Part shown: positions 16,000 through 24,662 of the stretch, one piece after another
Layout: each line of letters begins with the position of its first letter
Position numbering within the stretch: position 1 is the first letter of the stretch
DNA from: RGIG5952 sp045603485
GTDB lineage: Bacteria > Verrucomicrobiota > Kiritimatiellia > RFP12 > JAAYLN01
Length of the DNA stretch: 39,321 bases
Direction of reading: 5' to 3'
Assembly: GCA_045603485.1 (NCBI GenBank)
Contig: JAZUMF010000115.1
Coordinates: 1-39,321, forward strand
Program-made: the position numbers and the translations under genes
Notes under the pieces: generated by a model
The model's input: only the letters and a program-made list of their open reading frames with translations
Database searches by the model: none
What the model was told of the DNA's origin: nothing

Positions 16000-16054
16000 G
16001 GTAATTCCTTTATACAGTAAATGTGACTATTTAATTTTACACCTCTGAATCCAA

Positions 16055-17251
16055 TCAGGCAAGAAGTGTCAGCATCCGAGAAGTCACGGCCTCGGCGCTG
16101 TAGTTGGCAAGGGTGAATTTCCGCCCCGACAAAGCTATCGCATCTGAGACGGCGGAATTGTTTAGTAGAAAGTCAAGGCTTTCACTAAACTCAACAAAAT
16201 TATTAAACCACAGACCGCCATTGGCACGGCGTGTCTGATCGGTCAAAACGACTCCAGGCTCAAAAACGAGAACCGGCCGCTTGGCAAGCCAGCTTTCAAG
16301 AAGGACAATGCCTAGACTCTCGTTTACAGAGGCATGGCAAAAGGCCAACGCTCCAGCCATAAGGTCATGTTTGTCTTGCTCTGAAACAAAACCGGCATCG
16401 ATAATTTGATCTTCAAGACCCTTAGGGCGTTCAATATCACCACTACCCGTAAAGACGAATTTCAATCTGGATTCAGGGTGTGTTTTACGAAATGCCTCCC
16501 AATAATCTATGAGCAGCGGAGTGCCCTTTAATGGCTCTCTGCGACCGCAGAAGATTATGTACGGGTCATCTGTACCGGCAATGCGATGGCCGGCCTCTGC
16601 AGAGGATTTGAAATCAGGAAGTGAAAAACCGACAACACCGGCGTGCTTGCCCTGAGAGAGTATTTCACTCCCATAAAGGGATGACGCCAGAGCCATTTCA
16701 GGCTCTGTATTAAAGAAAAAGCCTCTTACGCTGCGAAACATCTTGCCGACAAGTCTTACTCGGGCAAATGCCTCATCGTGCAGGCATGGAACGAGCATCG
16801 TCTTTTCCGGGAACCTGTCCGCTACCGCCATTGTAAGTCCGAAGAGGTATGGTCCTACTATGATGCGGTCAAAATTTGACTTTTCAAGGTAAGACATCAT
16901 AGCGTCGGAGTTGACGCTGTTCCGAGCCCAGATTTCCTCGTCTTTATCGCTTACCTGCACACCGCGACATATGCGCCCTTGTATCTCATGGAATGCATTG
17001 AGATTGCGATTGGCATTTACAGGGAAGCGAAGTACCTTTATCCCTTCGTGTATCACTTCACCCTCGGGAAACTCGTTTTCCCAAGTATGGTGATTTTTTG
17101 CACAGGTGGTAACAAACTCTACATCAAGTCCGGCCGCGGATGCGAGCGAAGCCAAATTAAAGATTAAAGTCTCAGCTCCGCCTACGGCACCGGCCGCCGC
17201 CAATCTCGGGGCGACAAACGCCAAGCGAAGCGGAGATTGATTGGTGCCCAT
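16055..17251 (-). CDS. GT4-family glycosyltransferase
   Basis: A 398-residue GT-B retaining glycosyltransferase. The N-terminal domain has VGGAETLIFNLASLASAAG, and the C-terminal nucleotide-sugar domain has IIFCGRREPLKGTPLLI and the EX7E motif in NESLGIVLLES (E311 and E319). It probably adds a sugar to a cell-surface glycan; donor and acceptor are unknown. I place the start at 17251, where ATG overlaps the stop of the preceding gene as TAATG, behind GGGTGGGC. The frame stays open farther upstream only because it overlaps that gene. The coupling implies that the two proteins act together. Confidence 0.85.
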   Translation of the reverse strand: MGTNQSPLRLAFVAPRLAAAGAVGGAETLIFNLASLASAAGLDVEFVTTCAKNHHTWENEFPEGEVIHEGIKVLRFPVNANRNLNAFHEIQGRICRGVQVSDKDEEIWARNSVNSDAMMSYLEKSNFDRIIVGPYLFGLTMAVADRFPEKTMLVPCLHDEAFARVRLVGKMFRSVRGFFFNTEPEMALASSLYGSEILSQGKHAGVVGFSLPDFKSSAEAGHRIAGTDDPYIIFCGRREPLKGTPLLIDYWEAFRKTHPESRLKFVFTGSGDIERPKGLEDQIIDAGFVSEQDKHDLMAGALAFCHASVNESLGIVLLESWLAKRPVLVFEPGVVLTDQTRRANGGLWFNNFVEFSESLDFLLNNSAVSDAIALSGRKFTLANYSAEAVTSRMLTLLA

Positions 17252-17721
17252 TATTTCTGCCCACCCTCTAGCTGCGTAATACGCTTCTCTAGAGCATCGA
17301 TTTGTTCCTGCAGTTTTGCCATTTGGTCGCGATGACGCTGAGTTTGCAAAACAAATGCAGAATAAACGAGATTGTTCGCGCGATTTTGCTGAGACCAAAG
17401 TCTATATGTGTAAAAGCGCAACAGCGACCAAATTGCTTTTTTGAGACGGATAAGAAATGGCGCAAAGAAGGAGGAACGGTGCTCGACAATCTCAAAATCG
17501 CCGATGTCTACCTGCGTGATAGAGGAGATGCTCGTCAAGTAAAGATCAAAGAACTCGTCATTGTCTTTAATGGCTGAAAGATTGAATCTCTCAGCCCTAG
17601 AGATGATGTCTCCATCAAACTCGCCATTCTTGACTCGAGCGGCCGCCCGCTCTTTGATTTCCTTTACAAGGGCGTCGGTATCGATGCCTTCCGCCCCTAT
17701 CTTTACGCCATATTCTTTCAT
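17251..17721 (-). CDS. Uncharacterised protein with C-terminal coiled coil, paired with GT4
   Basis: I do not recognise a defined family. The 156-residue protein has an acidic helical N-terminal third (DTDALVKEIKERAAARVKNG), a central part with a basic amphipathic stretch (FLIRLKKAIWSLLRFYTYRLW), then QQNRANNLVYSAFVLQ and a predicted coiled coil (about 128-152, KLQEQIDALEKRITQLEGG). The arrangement of a basic aromatic helix, QQN and a coiled coil is often seen next to bacterial glycosyltransferases, suggesting a membrane-peripheral partner. The gene starts 3 nt after the tig stop and overlaps the glycosyltransferase start by one base, so it is translationally coupled on both sides. Confidence 0.75.
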   Translation of the reverse strand: MKEYGVKIGAEGIDTDALVKEIKERAAARVKNGEFDGDIISRAERFNLSAIKDNDEFFDLYLTSISSITQVDIGDFEIVEHRSSFFAPFLIRLKKAIWSLLRFYTYRLWSQQNRANNLVYSAFVLQTQRHRDQMAKLQEQIDALEKRITQLEGGQK

Positions 17722-17724
17722 GAC

Positions 17725-19053
17725 TTATTTGCCAGCCTTGATGTCGGCGATAATCCAATCGATTACCTTTGTCTTGAGAATCTGATCTACGAGCATGGCG
17801 ATGCGGCCGGATTCCTCAAGCTGCTCGCGAAGCTTTGCAACTGTGAGTTTTGACTTGGGATCGCGCATTGCCATATACTGCACAGCAGAGGCTAGCTCGT
17901 CATTGATATCCTTCTCGACAACCTTAATGGCCTGCTCTTCGGCAATTCCAGCAACAATGTAGCGAAGGCGGACATCGTCAAGAGCCTTTTCTTCAGCGGC
18001 CTTCCTGATTTCATCCTTATGCTCGGAGACATAAGCATTGACATCCTCAACCTTGGCATCTTGAGCCATCTTACGGGCAATCTCCTCGACATGCTCGCTG
18101 GCTGCTATCTGAACATCTGACTCAGGGACATCAAATGAAGCCTTCTTGATGAGAAGCGCTGAAATCTCGGTGGTGAGACGCATCTTCTCTTCATCGTCGG
18201 CACGCTTCTGAAGCATCTCGCGGGTCTTGGTGTTAAGCTGCTCCATAGAGTCAACATAGCATGCCTTGATGAGCTCATCATCAGTTGGCTCAATCATTGC
18301 GCGAACTGAAATAACCTTACCTGTATAGGTAGCCTTGACCTTACGAAGGGCCTCAACCATAAAGTCGTTGGGGAACTTGGTGTCAAAGGCGAAATCATCG
18401 CCCTTCTTCAAGCCAAGCATAGCCTTGCTTGAACCAGGAATCGACTCATGCTCAGGCTCTGCTCCTGCGGTAAACCAGAACTTGTCAGACTTGATGTAAC
18501 GAGAACTCTCCTCGGGGATGCCCTCAATAGCCTTGCCGCCACTGGTAGCCTCAAAAGAAACTTCAAGGTAATCGCCATCCTTTGCGGCCTCCTCAGTCTC
18601 CTCTGACTTTGCATATGAGCGGCGTATCATCTTGATGTAATCATCGACCTTTTCCTGCTCAATCTCTGTAGAGTTGACGGAAACGGGAAGCTTCTGATAC
18701 TTGGGAAGCTTGAATTCGGGCTTGACATCAACAACGCATGAGAAGGAGATGCCAGTCTCAGCTGTGCAGACAACTCCTGAGAGGTCTACAACACGAACCT
18801 TGTCAAGCTTCTCCTGCTCAATTGCTTCAGGCAAAAGACGGGAAATAAGGCGTGACTCAATTTCGCGCTGCATCTCTTTACCATAACGGTTCTTGATGAC
18901 CGACAACGGTGCCTTGCCAGGACGGAAGCCTGGAATCGGTGCATCCTTGATAAATGCCTTGACAACCTTGTCGTAATCTTCGCGGATTTCTTCGGCCGAG
19001 GCATTGACGACCATTGTGACGCGACATGCGTCTTTCTTGCTTTCGATCTTCAT
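17725..19053 (-). CDS. tig: Trigger factor, ribosome-associated chaperone
   Basis: A 442-residue trigger factor. The ribosome-binding tail signature is in the N-terminal domain (IPGFRPGKAPLSVIKNRYG, about 39-57). A PPIase-like domain covers about 150-250 (GDYLEVSFEA, then GLKKGDDFAFDTKFP), with an insertion around KAIEGIPEESSRYIKSDKFW. The C-terminal chaperone arms are helical. It shields nascent chains at the exit tunnel. AAGGAG lies about 10 nt upstream. It follows rho by 51 nt. The usual clpP-clpX partners are absent here; instead the next genes are surface-glycan related. Confidence 0.93.
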   Translation of the reverse strand: MKIESKKDACRVTMVVNASAEEIREDYDKVVKAFIKDAPIPGFRPGKAPLSVIKNRYGKEMQREIESRLISRLLPEAIEQEKLDKVRVVDLSGVVCTAETGISFSCVVDVKPEFKLPKYQKLPVSVNSTEIEQEKVDDYIKMIRRSYAKSEETEEAAKDGDYLEVSFEATSGGKAIEGIPEESSRYIKSDKFWFTAGAEPEHESIPGSSKAMLGLKKGDDFAFDTKFPNDFMVEALRKVKATYTGKVISVRAMIEPTDDELIKACYVDSMEQLNTKTREMLQKRADDEEKMRLTTEISALLIKKASFDVPESDVQIAASEHVEEIARKMAQDAKVEDVNAYVSEHKDEIRKAAEEKALDDVRLRYIVAGIAEEQAIKVVEKDINDELASAVQYMAMRDPKSKLTVAKLREQLEESGRIAMLVDQILKTKVIDWIIADIKAGK

Positions 19054-19104
19054 TTTAGGTTAGCTCCTTGGTTCTTAAGGGTGTTTGTAAGATTATGTGA
19101 AAAA

Positions 19105-20988
19105 TCAGATTTTGAGATTCATAAGAAACTCAGCATTACTCTTGGTCTTGCTCATAGCCTTTATAACGGTCTCCATAACCTCGGAGGACGGCATACCGTT
19201 AAGGGCCTTGCGAACGGACCAGATACGAGGAAGCTCGTCCGGATGAAGGATGAGGTCCTCCTTGCGCGTACCAGATGCTTCAATGTTAATCGCGGGATAG
19301 ATACGCTTATCGGAGAGAGATCTGTCGAGGACAAGCTCCATATTGCCAGTTCCCTTGAATTCCTCAAAGATAACTTCATCCATTCGGCTACCAGTATCGA
19401 TAAGAGCGGTGGCGATAATCGTTAGCGAACCGCCATTCTCGATATTACGGGCAGCACCAAAGAAACGCTTTGGCTTGTGCAGTCCCATAGCATCGACACC
19501 GCCCGAAAGGATTCTGCCTGAGTTCGGCTGCAAGGTATTATATGCGCGGGCCAGACGCGTTATCGAATCCAAAAGAATGATCACATCCTTACCCGACTCA
19601 ACCATACGCTTGGACATCTCAATAACCATCTCGGCGACTTGCGCATGACGCTCTGGAGCCTCGTCAAATGTTGAAGAAACGACATGGGCCTTTGTATTAC
19701 GCTGCATATCGGTGACTTCTTCAGGACGCTCGTCAATCAGCAAGACGATCAGATACGCTTCAGGGTGGTTAGCTGTAATTGCATTTGCAATCTTTTGCAT
19801 CAAAACCGTTTTACCTGTGCGAGGAGGCGCAACGATAATGCCGCGCTGACCAAAGCCAATCGGGGCAAAGAGGTTCATAATACGGGTTGAATGCTCGTCC
19901 GCATTCGTCTCAAGATAAATGCGGCGATTTGGGAAGATTGGTGTCAGATTCTCAAATGGAATCACACGACGCCATTCGGCAGGAGCGCGACCATTAACCT
20001 TATCGATATGGCCAAGGGCAAGATATTTCTCCTTGCCGCGATCCTGACGCAAACGGGGGTCGCGAATAGGCCCCTCGATAAAATCACCGGTGCGGAGATT
20101 GAAGCGGCGTACATACTGCTGTGCGACATACACATCCTCAGGACATGGAAGGTAGCTTGCCTTTTCTGAACGCAAAAAGCCGAAACCCTCATTTGTCACC
20201 TCAATAATACCACTGGTCAGCACAGTTCCGCCTCTACGCATATATGCACGGACAAAGTGGTTTATCAAATCGTGACGGCGCCATGTGCCCGCAATCTCTT
20301 CAGGGGTAAGGACAGTCTCAAGACGCTCATTGAGCTCTTCAGGAGTTAAATCGTCCAACTCGCGAAGGGAAATAGCAGGAAGCGACGGCAATGGATTGCC
20401 ATTTTCATCTACAGGTGGAGGAAGCTCGGCGTTTTCATGCGCCTGCTGATTCGGCTGCTGGTTGAGCATTGCATCATGCTGCTGGAAGCGCCCCATTCGG
20501 CGGTTATTACGATCGCCCCTTTGGAATCTCCCCCATTTTGCAGCCCTTCTCTCACGCGGAGAAAGATTCTCGTCTCCACCATTACCGCGATGAGGATTTT
20601 CATGACGGGTGACTACACCGCCATTTTGAAGATGAGCTCCATCATTCGAAGGTGACGGCGGAACCGAATCAAATCCTTCTGAGGTCGGAGGAAGATTGTC
20701 AGGCTGTGAATCCTGGGAGATATTCGGCGCAGGAACAACCTCAACAACAGGCTCGCCTTTGGGCTCATCGGCAACAGGAGATTCTGGCGCAATGACTTGG
20801 GGAGCTTCATTAAGTGAGGTGCCATCAGCAGGGATATCTGAAGCGGTTGAATCTTCAGGAGACCATTCTTCCGCCGTACGATCTGTCTTAATCACCGCAC
20901 GACGCTTTGGGGCGGCACGACGAGTCACCTTCTTTGGCTCGGCTGTGTCATTCTCCGTAACCTCATCATCCTTTTTGGATCTTCTCAT
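19105..20988 (-). CDS. rho: Transcription termination factor Rho with long disordered N-terminus
   Basis: A 627-residue Rho, about 200 residues longer than E. coli Rho. Residues 1-200 are low-complexity: basic, then acidic/proline-rich, then Asn/Arg/Gln/Gly-rich (e.g. RFQRGDRNNRRMGRFQQHD). The conserved part follows: SLRELDDLTPEELNERL, the RNA-binding GIIEVTNEGFGFLRS, Walker A APPRTGKT (387-394), Walker B VLLIDERPEEV and the Rho signature SGGVDAMGLHKPKRFFGAAR. It is a hexameric ATP-driven RNA translocase that ends transcription. Comparable disordered tails in Bacteroides Rho drive condensate formation (established knowledge); here that is inference. The ATG follows the coaE stop by one nt, with CGGAGA upstream. 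Confidence 0.96.
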   Translation of the reverse strand: MRRSKKDDEVTENDTAEPKKVTRRAAPKRRAVIKTDRTAEEWSPEDSTASDIPADGTSLNEAPQVIAPESPVADEPKGEPVVEVVPAPNISQDSQPDNLPPTSEGFDSVPPSPSNDGAHLQNGGVVTRHENPHRGNGGDENLSPRERRAAKWGRFQRGDRNNRRMGRFQQHDAMLNQQPNQQAHENAELPPPVDENGNPLPSLPAISLRELDDLTPEELNERLETVLTPEEIAGTWRRHDLINHFVRAYMRRGGTVLTSGIIEVTNEGFGFLRSEKASYLPCPEDVYVAQQYVRRFNLRTGDFIEGPIRDPRLRQDRGKEKYLALGHIDKVNGRAPAEWRRVIPFENLTPIFPNRRIYLETNADEHSTRIMNLFAPIGFGQRGIIVAPPRTGKTVLMQKIANAITANHPEAYLIVLLIDERPEEVTDMQRNTKAHVVSSTFDEAPERHAQVAEMVIEMSKRMVESGKDVIILLDSITRLARAYNTLQPNSGRILSGGVDAMGLHKPKRFFGAARNIENGGSLTIIATALIDTGSRMDEVIFEEFKGTGNMELVLDRSLSDKRIYPAINIEASGTRKEDLILHPDELPRIWSVRKALNGMPSSEVMETVIKAMSKTKSNAEFLMNLKI

Positions 20989-20989
20989 T

Positions 20990-21604
20990 CTATTCTCCGG
21001 AAGCTTGAGAAGTTATTGCGTGAAATACATCGGCAACCTTCTCTCGCAAGGCGGCTAAGCCGCCGTCATTCTCAATCACATAATCAGCACGCGATGCTTT
21101 TTCGACACAAGACATCTGCGATTTGATTCGAGCTCGCGCTTCATCTTCATTGAAGCCTCGCAAGCATACCCGCCGCACCTGCTCGTCTTCAGAGCAAATA
21201 ACAGCTACTACCGCATCCCATTCAAAAAAAAGATCAAACTTAGATTCAAAAAGCAAAGGCACTAAAACGGCATTGACCGATCCTTCAGGACTGGCATCAA
21301 TCCACGCCCCGACCTCCTCAATAATCATGGGATGCATAATGGCATTGAGGCGTTTAAGGGCTTCGGCGTCTGAAAAGACACGCAACCCAAGCTTGCGTCT
21401 ATCGATACTGCCGTCAGCGGCAAGCACATCTGGCCCAAAGGCCCGAAGGAGCTCAAGAGTTGCGCGCCCATCCGCTGACTCGAGTCTGTGGGCAACCTCA
21501 TCGGTGTCAAGGACTCTGCATCCTAAATCAACCAGATACTTTGCCACTGTACTCTTGCCGCATGCAATACCGCCCGTTACGGCAAAGGTTTTTCCTGTTT
21601 TCAT
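20990..21604 (-). CDS. coaE: Dephospho-CoA kinase
   Basis: A 204-residue CoaE, which phosphorylates dephospho-CoA to CoA in the final step of CoA synthesis. Walker A is TGGIACGKST (residues 10-19), followed by the substrate segment DTDEVAH. The lid and base-binding parts are recognisable (LNAIMHPMIIEEV, VPLLFESKFDLFFEWD, DYVIENDG). The predicted leader has no Shine-Dalgarno; the strand opposite carries GGAGG instead, which is unusual for this window. It lies 67 nt after the secretin gene, with a hairpin between, and abuts rho. Confidence 0.95.
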   Translation of the reverse strand: MKTGKTFAVTGGIACGKSTVAKYLVDLGCRVLDTDEVAHRLESADGRATLELLRAFGPDVLAADGSIDRRKLGLRVFSDAEALKRLNAIMHPMIIEEVGAWIDASPEGSVNAVLVPLLFESKFDLFFEWDAVVAVICSEDEQVRRVCLRGFNEDEARARIKSQMSCVEKASRADYVIENDGGLAALREKVADVFHAITSQASGE

Positions 21605-21633
21605 AGAAAAAAGGAGGCCCCTACATACGACAT

Positions 21634-21662
21634 CTGGCAGGCGTCATAAGACAACCTGCCAG
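21634..21662 (-). other. Intercistronic hairpin between secretin and coaE
   Basis: CTGGCAGG (21634-21641) and CCTGCCAG (21655-21662) form an 8-bp perfect stem with a 13-nt loop. No T-run follows on either strand, so it is more likely an mRNA processing or stability hairpin than a terminator, leaving read-through into coaE-rho possible. Confidence 0.5.
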
Positions 21663-21671
21663 AACTTAAAG

Positions 21672-24611
21672 CTACTTATCAGCAGCCTTAGCGGACTCAG
21701 CCGGGCCCTCTGAGACATTTGTCTTGAGGGTACGGCCGGCAGGGTCAACCATACGAGCCGTTACGAAGATGAGAAGATTGCGCTTCTCACTTGCTTCGTA
21801 GGTGCTACGGAAGAGACGGCCGATCAACGGGATATCGCCAAGGAAAGGAACCTTGTCGTTAACCTCGTTGCGGTTTTCCGTAATCATACCACCCATAACG
21901 ACCGTTGCGCCGTTGTAAATTGAAATCTTTGTAGAAACGCTGCGGACCTCAAAGATTGGTTGAGCCATCTCAAGGTGGAGTGTTTCAACCTCGCCGCTGC
22001 CGCCCATGCTGACAGGATAATCAAAGCCATAATCCTTCCATTCTGGACCGGAGATAATCTGAGGATTGAGCTGCAGTGAAATCATCTGACCATCCTCGGA
22101 AACCTGAGGAACGACCTGAAGGATGACGCCGACCTCACGCATATCAAAGTTCTGGGGCTCGACAGAAGGATATGACACCTGAATATTGTCACTATCACCG
22201 CTATCCATCTCATTTTCCTTGATCTCATACTCGGTCGGGTAGATGTATTCGCGAACGACCTTGATGATAGCCTCTTCACCATTCATCGTTACGACCTTAG
22301 GAGCGGAGAGAAGATCTGTATTTGCCTGCTGTGAGAGCATATGGAGGACAAAACCTAACTCCGGATTTGTAAGAACACTGCTTACAGAGAGGAGTGCATC
22401 ATCAACATTCTTTGCATCCAAGAAGGTTGTGCTTGCGGTATTCATAAAGCGGTTGCCCTTGGTAGCGGAGGTCCTGCCAACCTGAATGTACTGAGAATTG
22501 TCATTCTTGTTTTTGGCAATTTCCCAATTATCGGTAAGGAGCCACTCGAAGCCAAGAGACTCAAGGTCAACCTGTGCAACTTCAACAAAGCGGGCCTCAA
22601 TTTCAACCTGGCGTGGAGTTACATTGAGCTCCTGCAACGCCTTTTCGAATTCGACGAGGTTTTCAGGAGTATTGAGAACGCGCATCTTGTTGATGCTGGG
22701 GAGGTACTTGACAGAAGAACCGTTAGGCCACTTAACACCCATATCGGCAAAGAGAGCCTTCCAATCGACACCGCCGGAGGCGGCAGCCTCAGTGTCACCG
22801 CCTTCATCATCAAAGAAGGTGCGGCCTTCATCGTCTTGTGAACGGGCTGAAAGCGTTGAAGACATAGCGGCTGAACGCTCTTCAATTGAAGGAAGAACTG
22901 TATAGGTGCGGCTTACCATATCAACATCAGCTTCGTTGATAGGCATAATCATGACGGTATTGCTACGGATGCGGAACTTGAGCTTGGTAAGCTCGCAGGC
23001 GTACTGCAAGCCGTCCCAAAGCGACATAAAGCGAGCTGAGAATGTTACAGGCGGAACTCCGTTATCCGCAGAAGGGGCTGCGGCTGCGGCGAATGGGTCA
23101 TTTTCGTCAACAGTAGCCTCTGCAGGAGCTGCTGCAGCAACCTTAAGGATTAAGTTAACGCCGCGCTTCTCCGGAGGAACGGAGGGGTCGTCAAATTCAC
23201 GAGAGGCGTCAACGAAGAACTCGATTACATCGCTGATTGAGGCATTCTTGAAATTGATTTCAGGAATCACAATGCTCTGCATCTTCTCCTGAGTAAGCTC
23301 TTCAGGGGTCTTACCGGCAACACCGACAGGCTGGCCGGTAACACCGACGGTTTCACCCTCGGCCTCGACATCTGAAACATCAATAGCATAACGATCGGGA
23401 GTCCAAGCATTACGGACAGCATCAATCATCGTCGCACGGGTGGTGTTGAGCTCAAGTGAATTGATATCATAGGAGCGGTCCGCAACACGGCGAAGCATGA
23501 TAATAGCATCGTGCTCATATGGATTTTCTTTCAGGATAAGCTCAAGCTCCGAACGGGCCTTGTCGTACTCGCCGGTGATGTAGTACTGACGGGCCTTGCC
23601 GAGACGCTCCTTGATATTTTCCTGATTCTTGCGATAGTCACGATCATTCCAGCGCTTGACAGGACGCTCGACCTCTGGCTCGGGAGGATTCTCAATTGCC
23701 GCCTGAATCGTACCGATTAGATCGACGGCCTTTTTGTGATTGAGCTCACGGGCCTGGCGAGCAAGTTTGAGAGCCTCTTGATAATCAGCACGCTTGTAGA
23801 GAACCTCTGCCTGGCGATAGACGGCCTCGCTGATGCCCGCAATGGCTTCAGCGACTAAAACCTCATTGCCTGCGCGGCGAACCAAGAACTTATCCGCTTC
23901 TTCAAAGCAACGCTGGGCCTCAACATAATTGCCATTTGCCATCTCCTGCTTCGCTGTAGCAAGGCTTGCCCTGCCATGCTCGTCAAGTGCCTTGCGGCGA
24001 ATCTCTTCGAGTGTAGCAATCTCTGAAATCGATTCGTCATCGCTCTCGGCTGTTGAAGCTACTTCATTAACCTCTGCTACTGCCTCTGCCTTGGGCTCTT
24101 CAACGGCCTTAGCTACCTCTTCGACTGCAGGAGCCTCTGACTCCTTAGCCTCTTCAGCTGCGGCGACAACCTCTGTAACCTCTGCTACTGCCTCTGCCTT
24201 GGGCTCTTCAACGGCCTTAGCGACCTCTTCTACCGCAGGAGTCTCTGACTCCTTAGCCTCTTCGGCTGCGGCGGCAACCTCTGTAACCTCTGCTACTGCC
24301 TCTGCCTTGGGCTCTTCAGCAGTTTTAGCGGCTTCTTCTACCGCAGGAGTCTCTGCCTTAGCCTCGGCTGCGCCCTCTAACAAACTGTCAAGCTCTGCAT
24401 CCGCTGACGCTTCAGCCGTTGGTGCCGCAGCGGTCGCTTCTTTTTCCGCAGGCTCTTCAGCCGTTTTCTCAACTGTAGGCTCAACGCTATCTCCAATGCC
24501 AAGCAAATCATCCAATGCACCATCAAGACCATTTTGAGCTACGGCAACAGAACCAATAAAAGTTACTACCGCCGCTAGTGATGCAACAGCTGTCTTCATA
24601 ATTTTCTTCAT
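21672..24611 (-). CDS. Secretin of an Amuc_1098-like envelope complex
   Basis: A 979-residue outer-membrane secretin. Signal peptide residues 1-25 (cleavage after SVAVA). Residues about 40-195 are Ala/Glu-rich and contain three 36-residue repeats (AEEPKAEAVAEVTEV type). Tetratricopeptide-like helices cover about 205-380. A secretin N-domain begins near INFKNASISDVIEFFV (about 453), and an N3-like domain near RQVEIEARFVEV (about 667). The beta-barrel core covers about 755-950, with LLSAPKVVTMNGEEAIIKV and the lip signature VPFLGDIPLIGRLFRS (921-936). The order with its four upstream neighbours matches Akkermansia Amuc_1098. I start at 24611 (GAGGAG upstream); an earlier in-frame ATG adds 13 unlikely residues. 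It is the last gene of the cluster. Confidence 0.9.
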   Translation of the reverse strand: MKKIMKTAVASLAAVVTFIGSVAVAQNGLDGALDDLLGIGDSVEPTVEKTAEEPAEKEATAAAPTAEASADAELDSLLEGAAEAKAETPAVEEAAKTAEEPKAEAVAEVTEVAAAAEEAKESETPAVEEVAKAVEEPKAEAVAEVTEVVAAAEEAKESEAPAVEEVAKAVEEPKAEAVAEVNEVASTAESDDESISEIATLEEIRRKALDEHGRASLATAKQEMANGNYVEAQRCFEEADKFLVRRAGNEVLVAEAIAGISEAVYRQAEVLYKRADYQEALKLARQARELNHKKAVDLIGTIQAAIENPPEPEVERPVKRWNDRDYRKNQENIKERLGKARQYYITGEYDKARSELELILKENPYEHDAIIMLRRVADRSYDINSLELNTTRATMIDAVRNAWTPDRYAIDVSDVEAEGETVGVTGQPVGVAGKTPEELTQEKMQSIVIPEINFKNASISDVIEFFVDASREFDDPSVPPEKRGVNLILKVAAAAPAEATVDENDPFAAAAAPSADNGVPPVTFSARFMSLWDGLQYACELTKLKFRIRSNTVMIMPINEADVDMVSRTYTVLPSIEERSAAMSSTLSARSQDDEGRTFFDDEGGDTEAAASGGVDWKALFADMGVKWPNGSSVKYLPSINKMRVLNTPENLVEFEKALQELNVTPRQVEIEARFVEVAQVDLESLGFEWLLTDNWEIAKNKNDNSQYIQVGRTSATKGNRFMNTASTTFLDAKNVDDALLSVSSVLTNPELGFVLHMLSQQANTDLLSAPKVVTMNGEEAIIKVVREYIYPTEYEIKENEMDSGDSDNIQVSYPSVEPQNFDMREVGVILQVVPQVSEDGQMISLQLNPQIISGPEWKDYGFDYPVSMGGSGEVETLHLEMAQPIFEVRSVSTKISIYNGATVVMGGMITENRNEVNDKVPFLGDIPLIGRLFRSTYEASEKRNLLIFVTARMVDPAGRTLKTNVSEGPAESAKAADK
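24071..24360 (-). repeat. 108-bp in-frame tandem repeat in the secretin gene
   Basis: Copies begin at 24071, 24179 and 24287, exactly 108 bp (36 codons) apart. The first two are nearly identical and the third decays at its left-coded end. The step is a multiple of three, so slippage would change length without breaking the frame. Confidence 0.85.
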
Positions 24612-24662
24612 CGAGAACTCCTCAACAATAAACTCAAAACCTAAATACAAAAGAATACACCC

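Noticed and set aside
21634..21662. Rho-independent terminator after the secretin gene
   Set aside because: The stem is good but no T-run follows on either strand and the loop is 13 nt.
22498..22905. 135-residue plus-strand open frame within the secretin gene
   Set aside because: The opposite strand carries conserved secretin domain sequence; the plus frame shows no recognisable family.
23929..24537. 202-residue plus-strand open frame rich in Ala/Ser
   Set aside because: It is the antisense of the repeat-containing low-complexity part of the secretin gene, kept open by codon bias, with no ribosome site.
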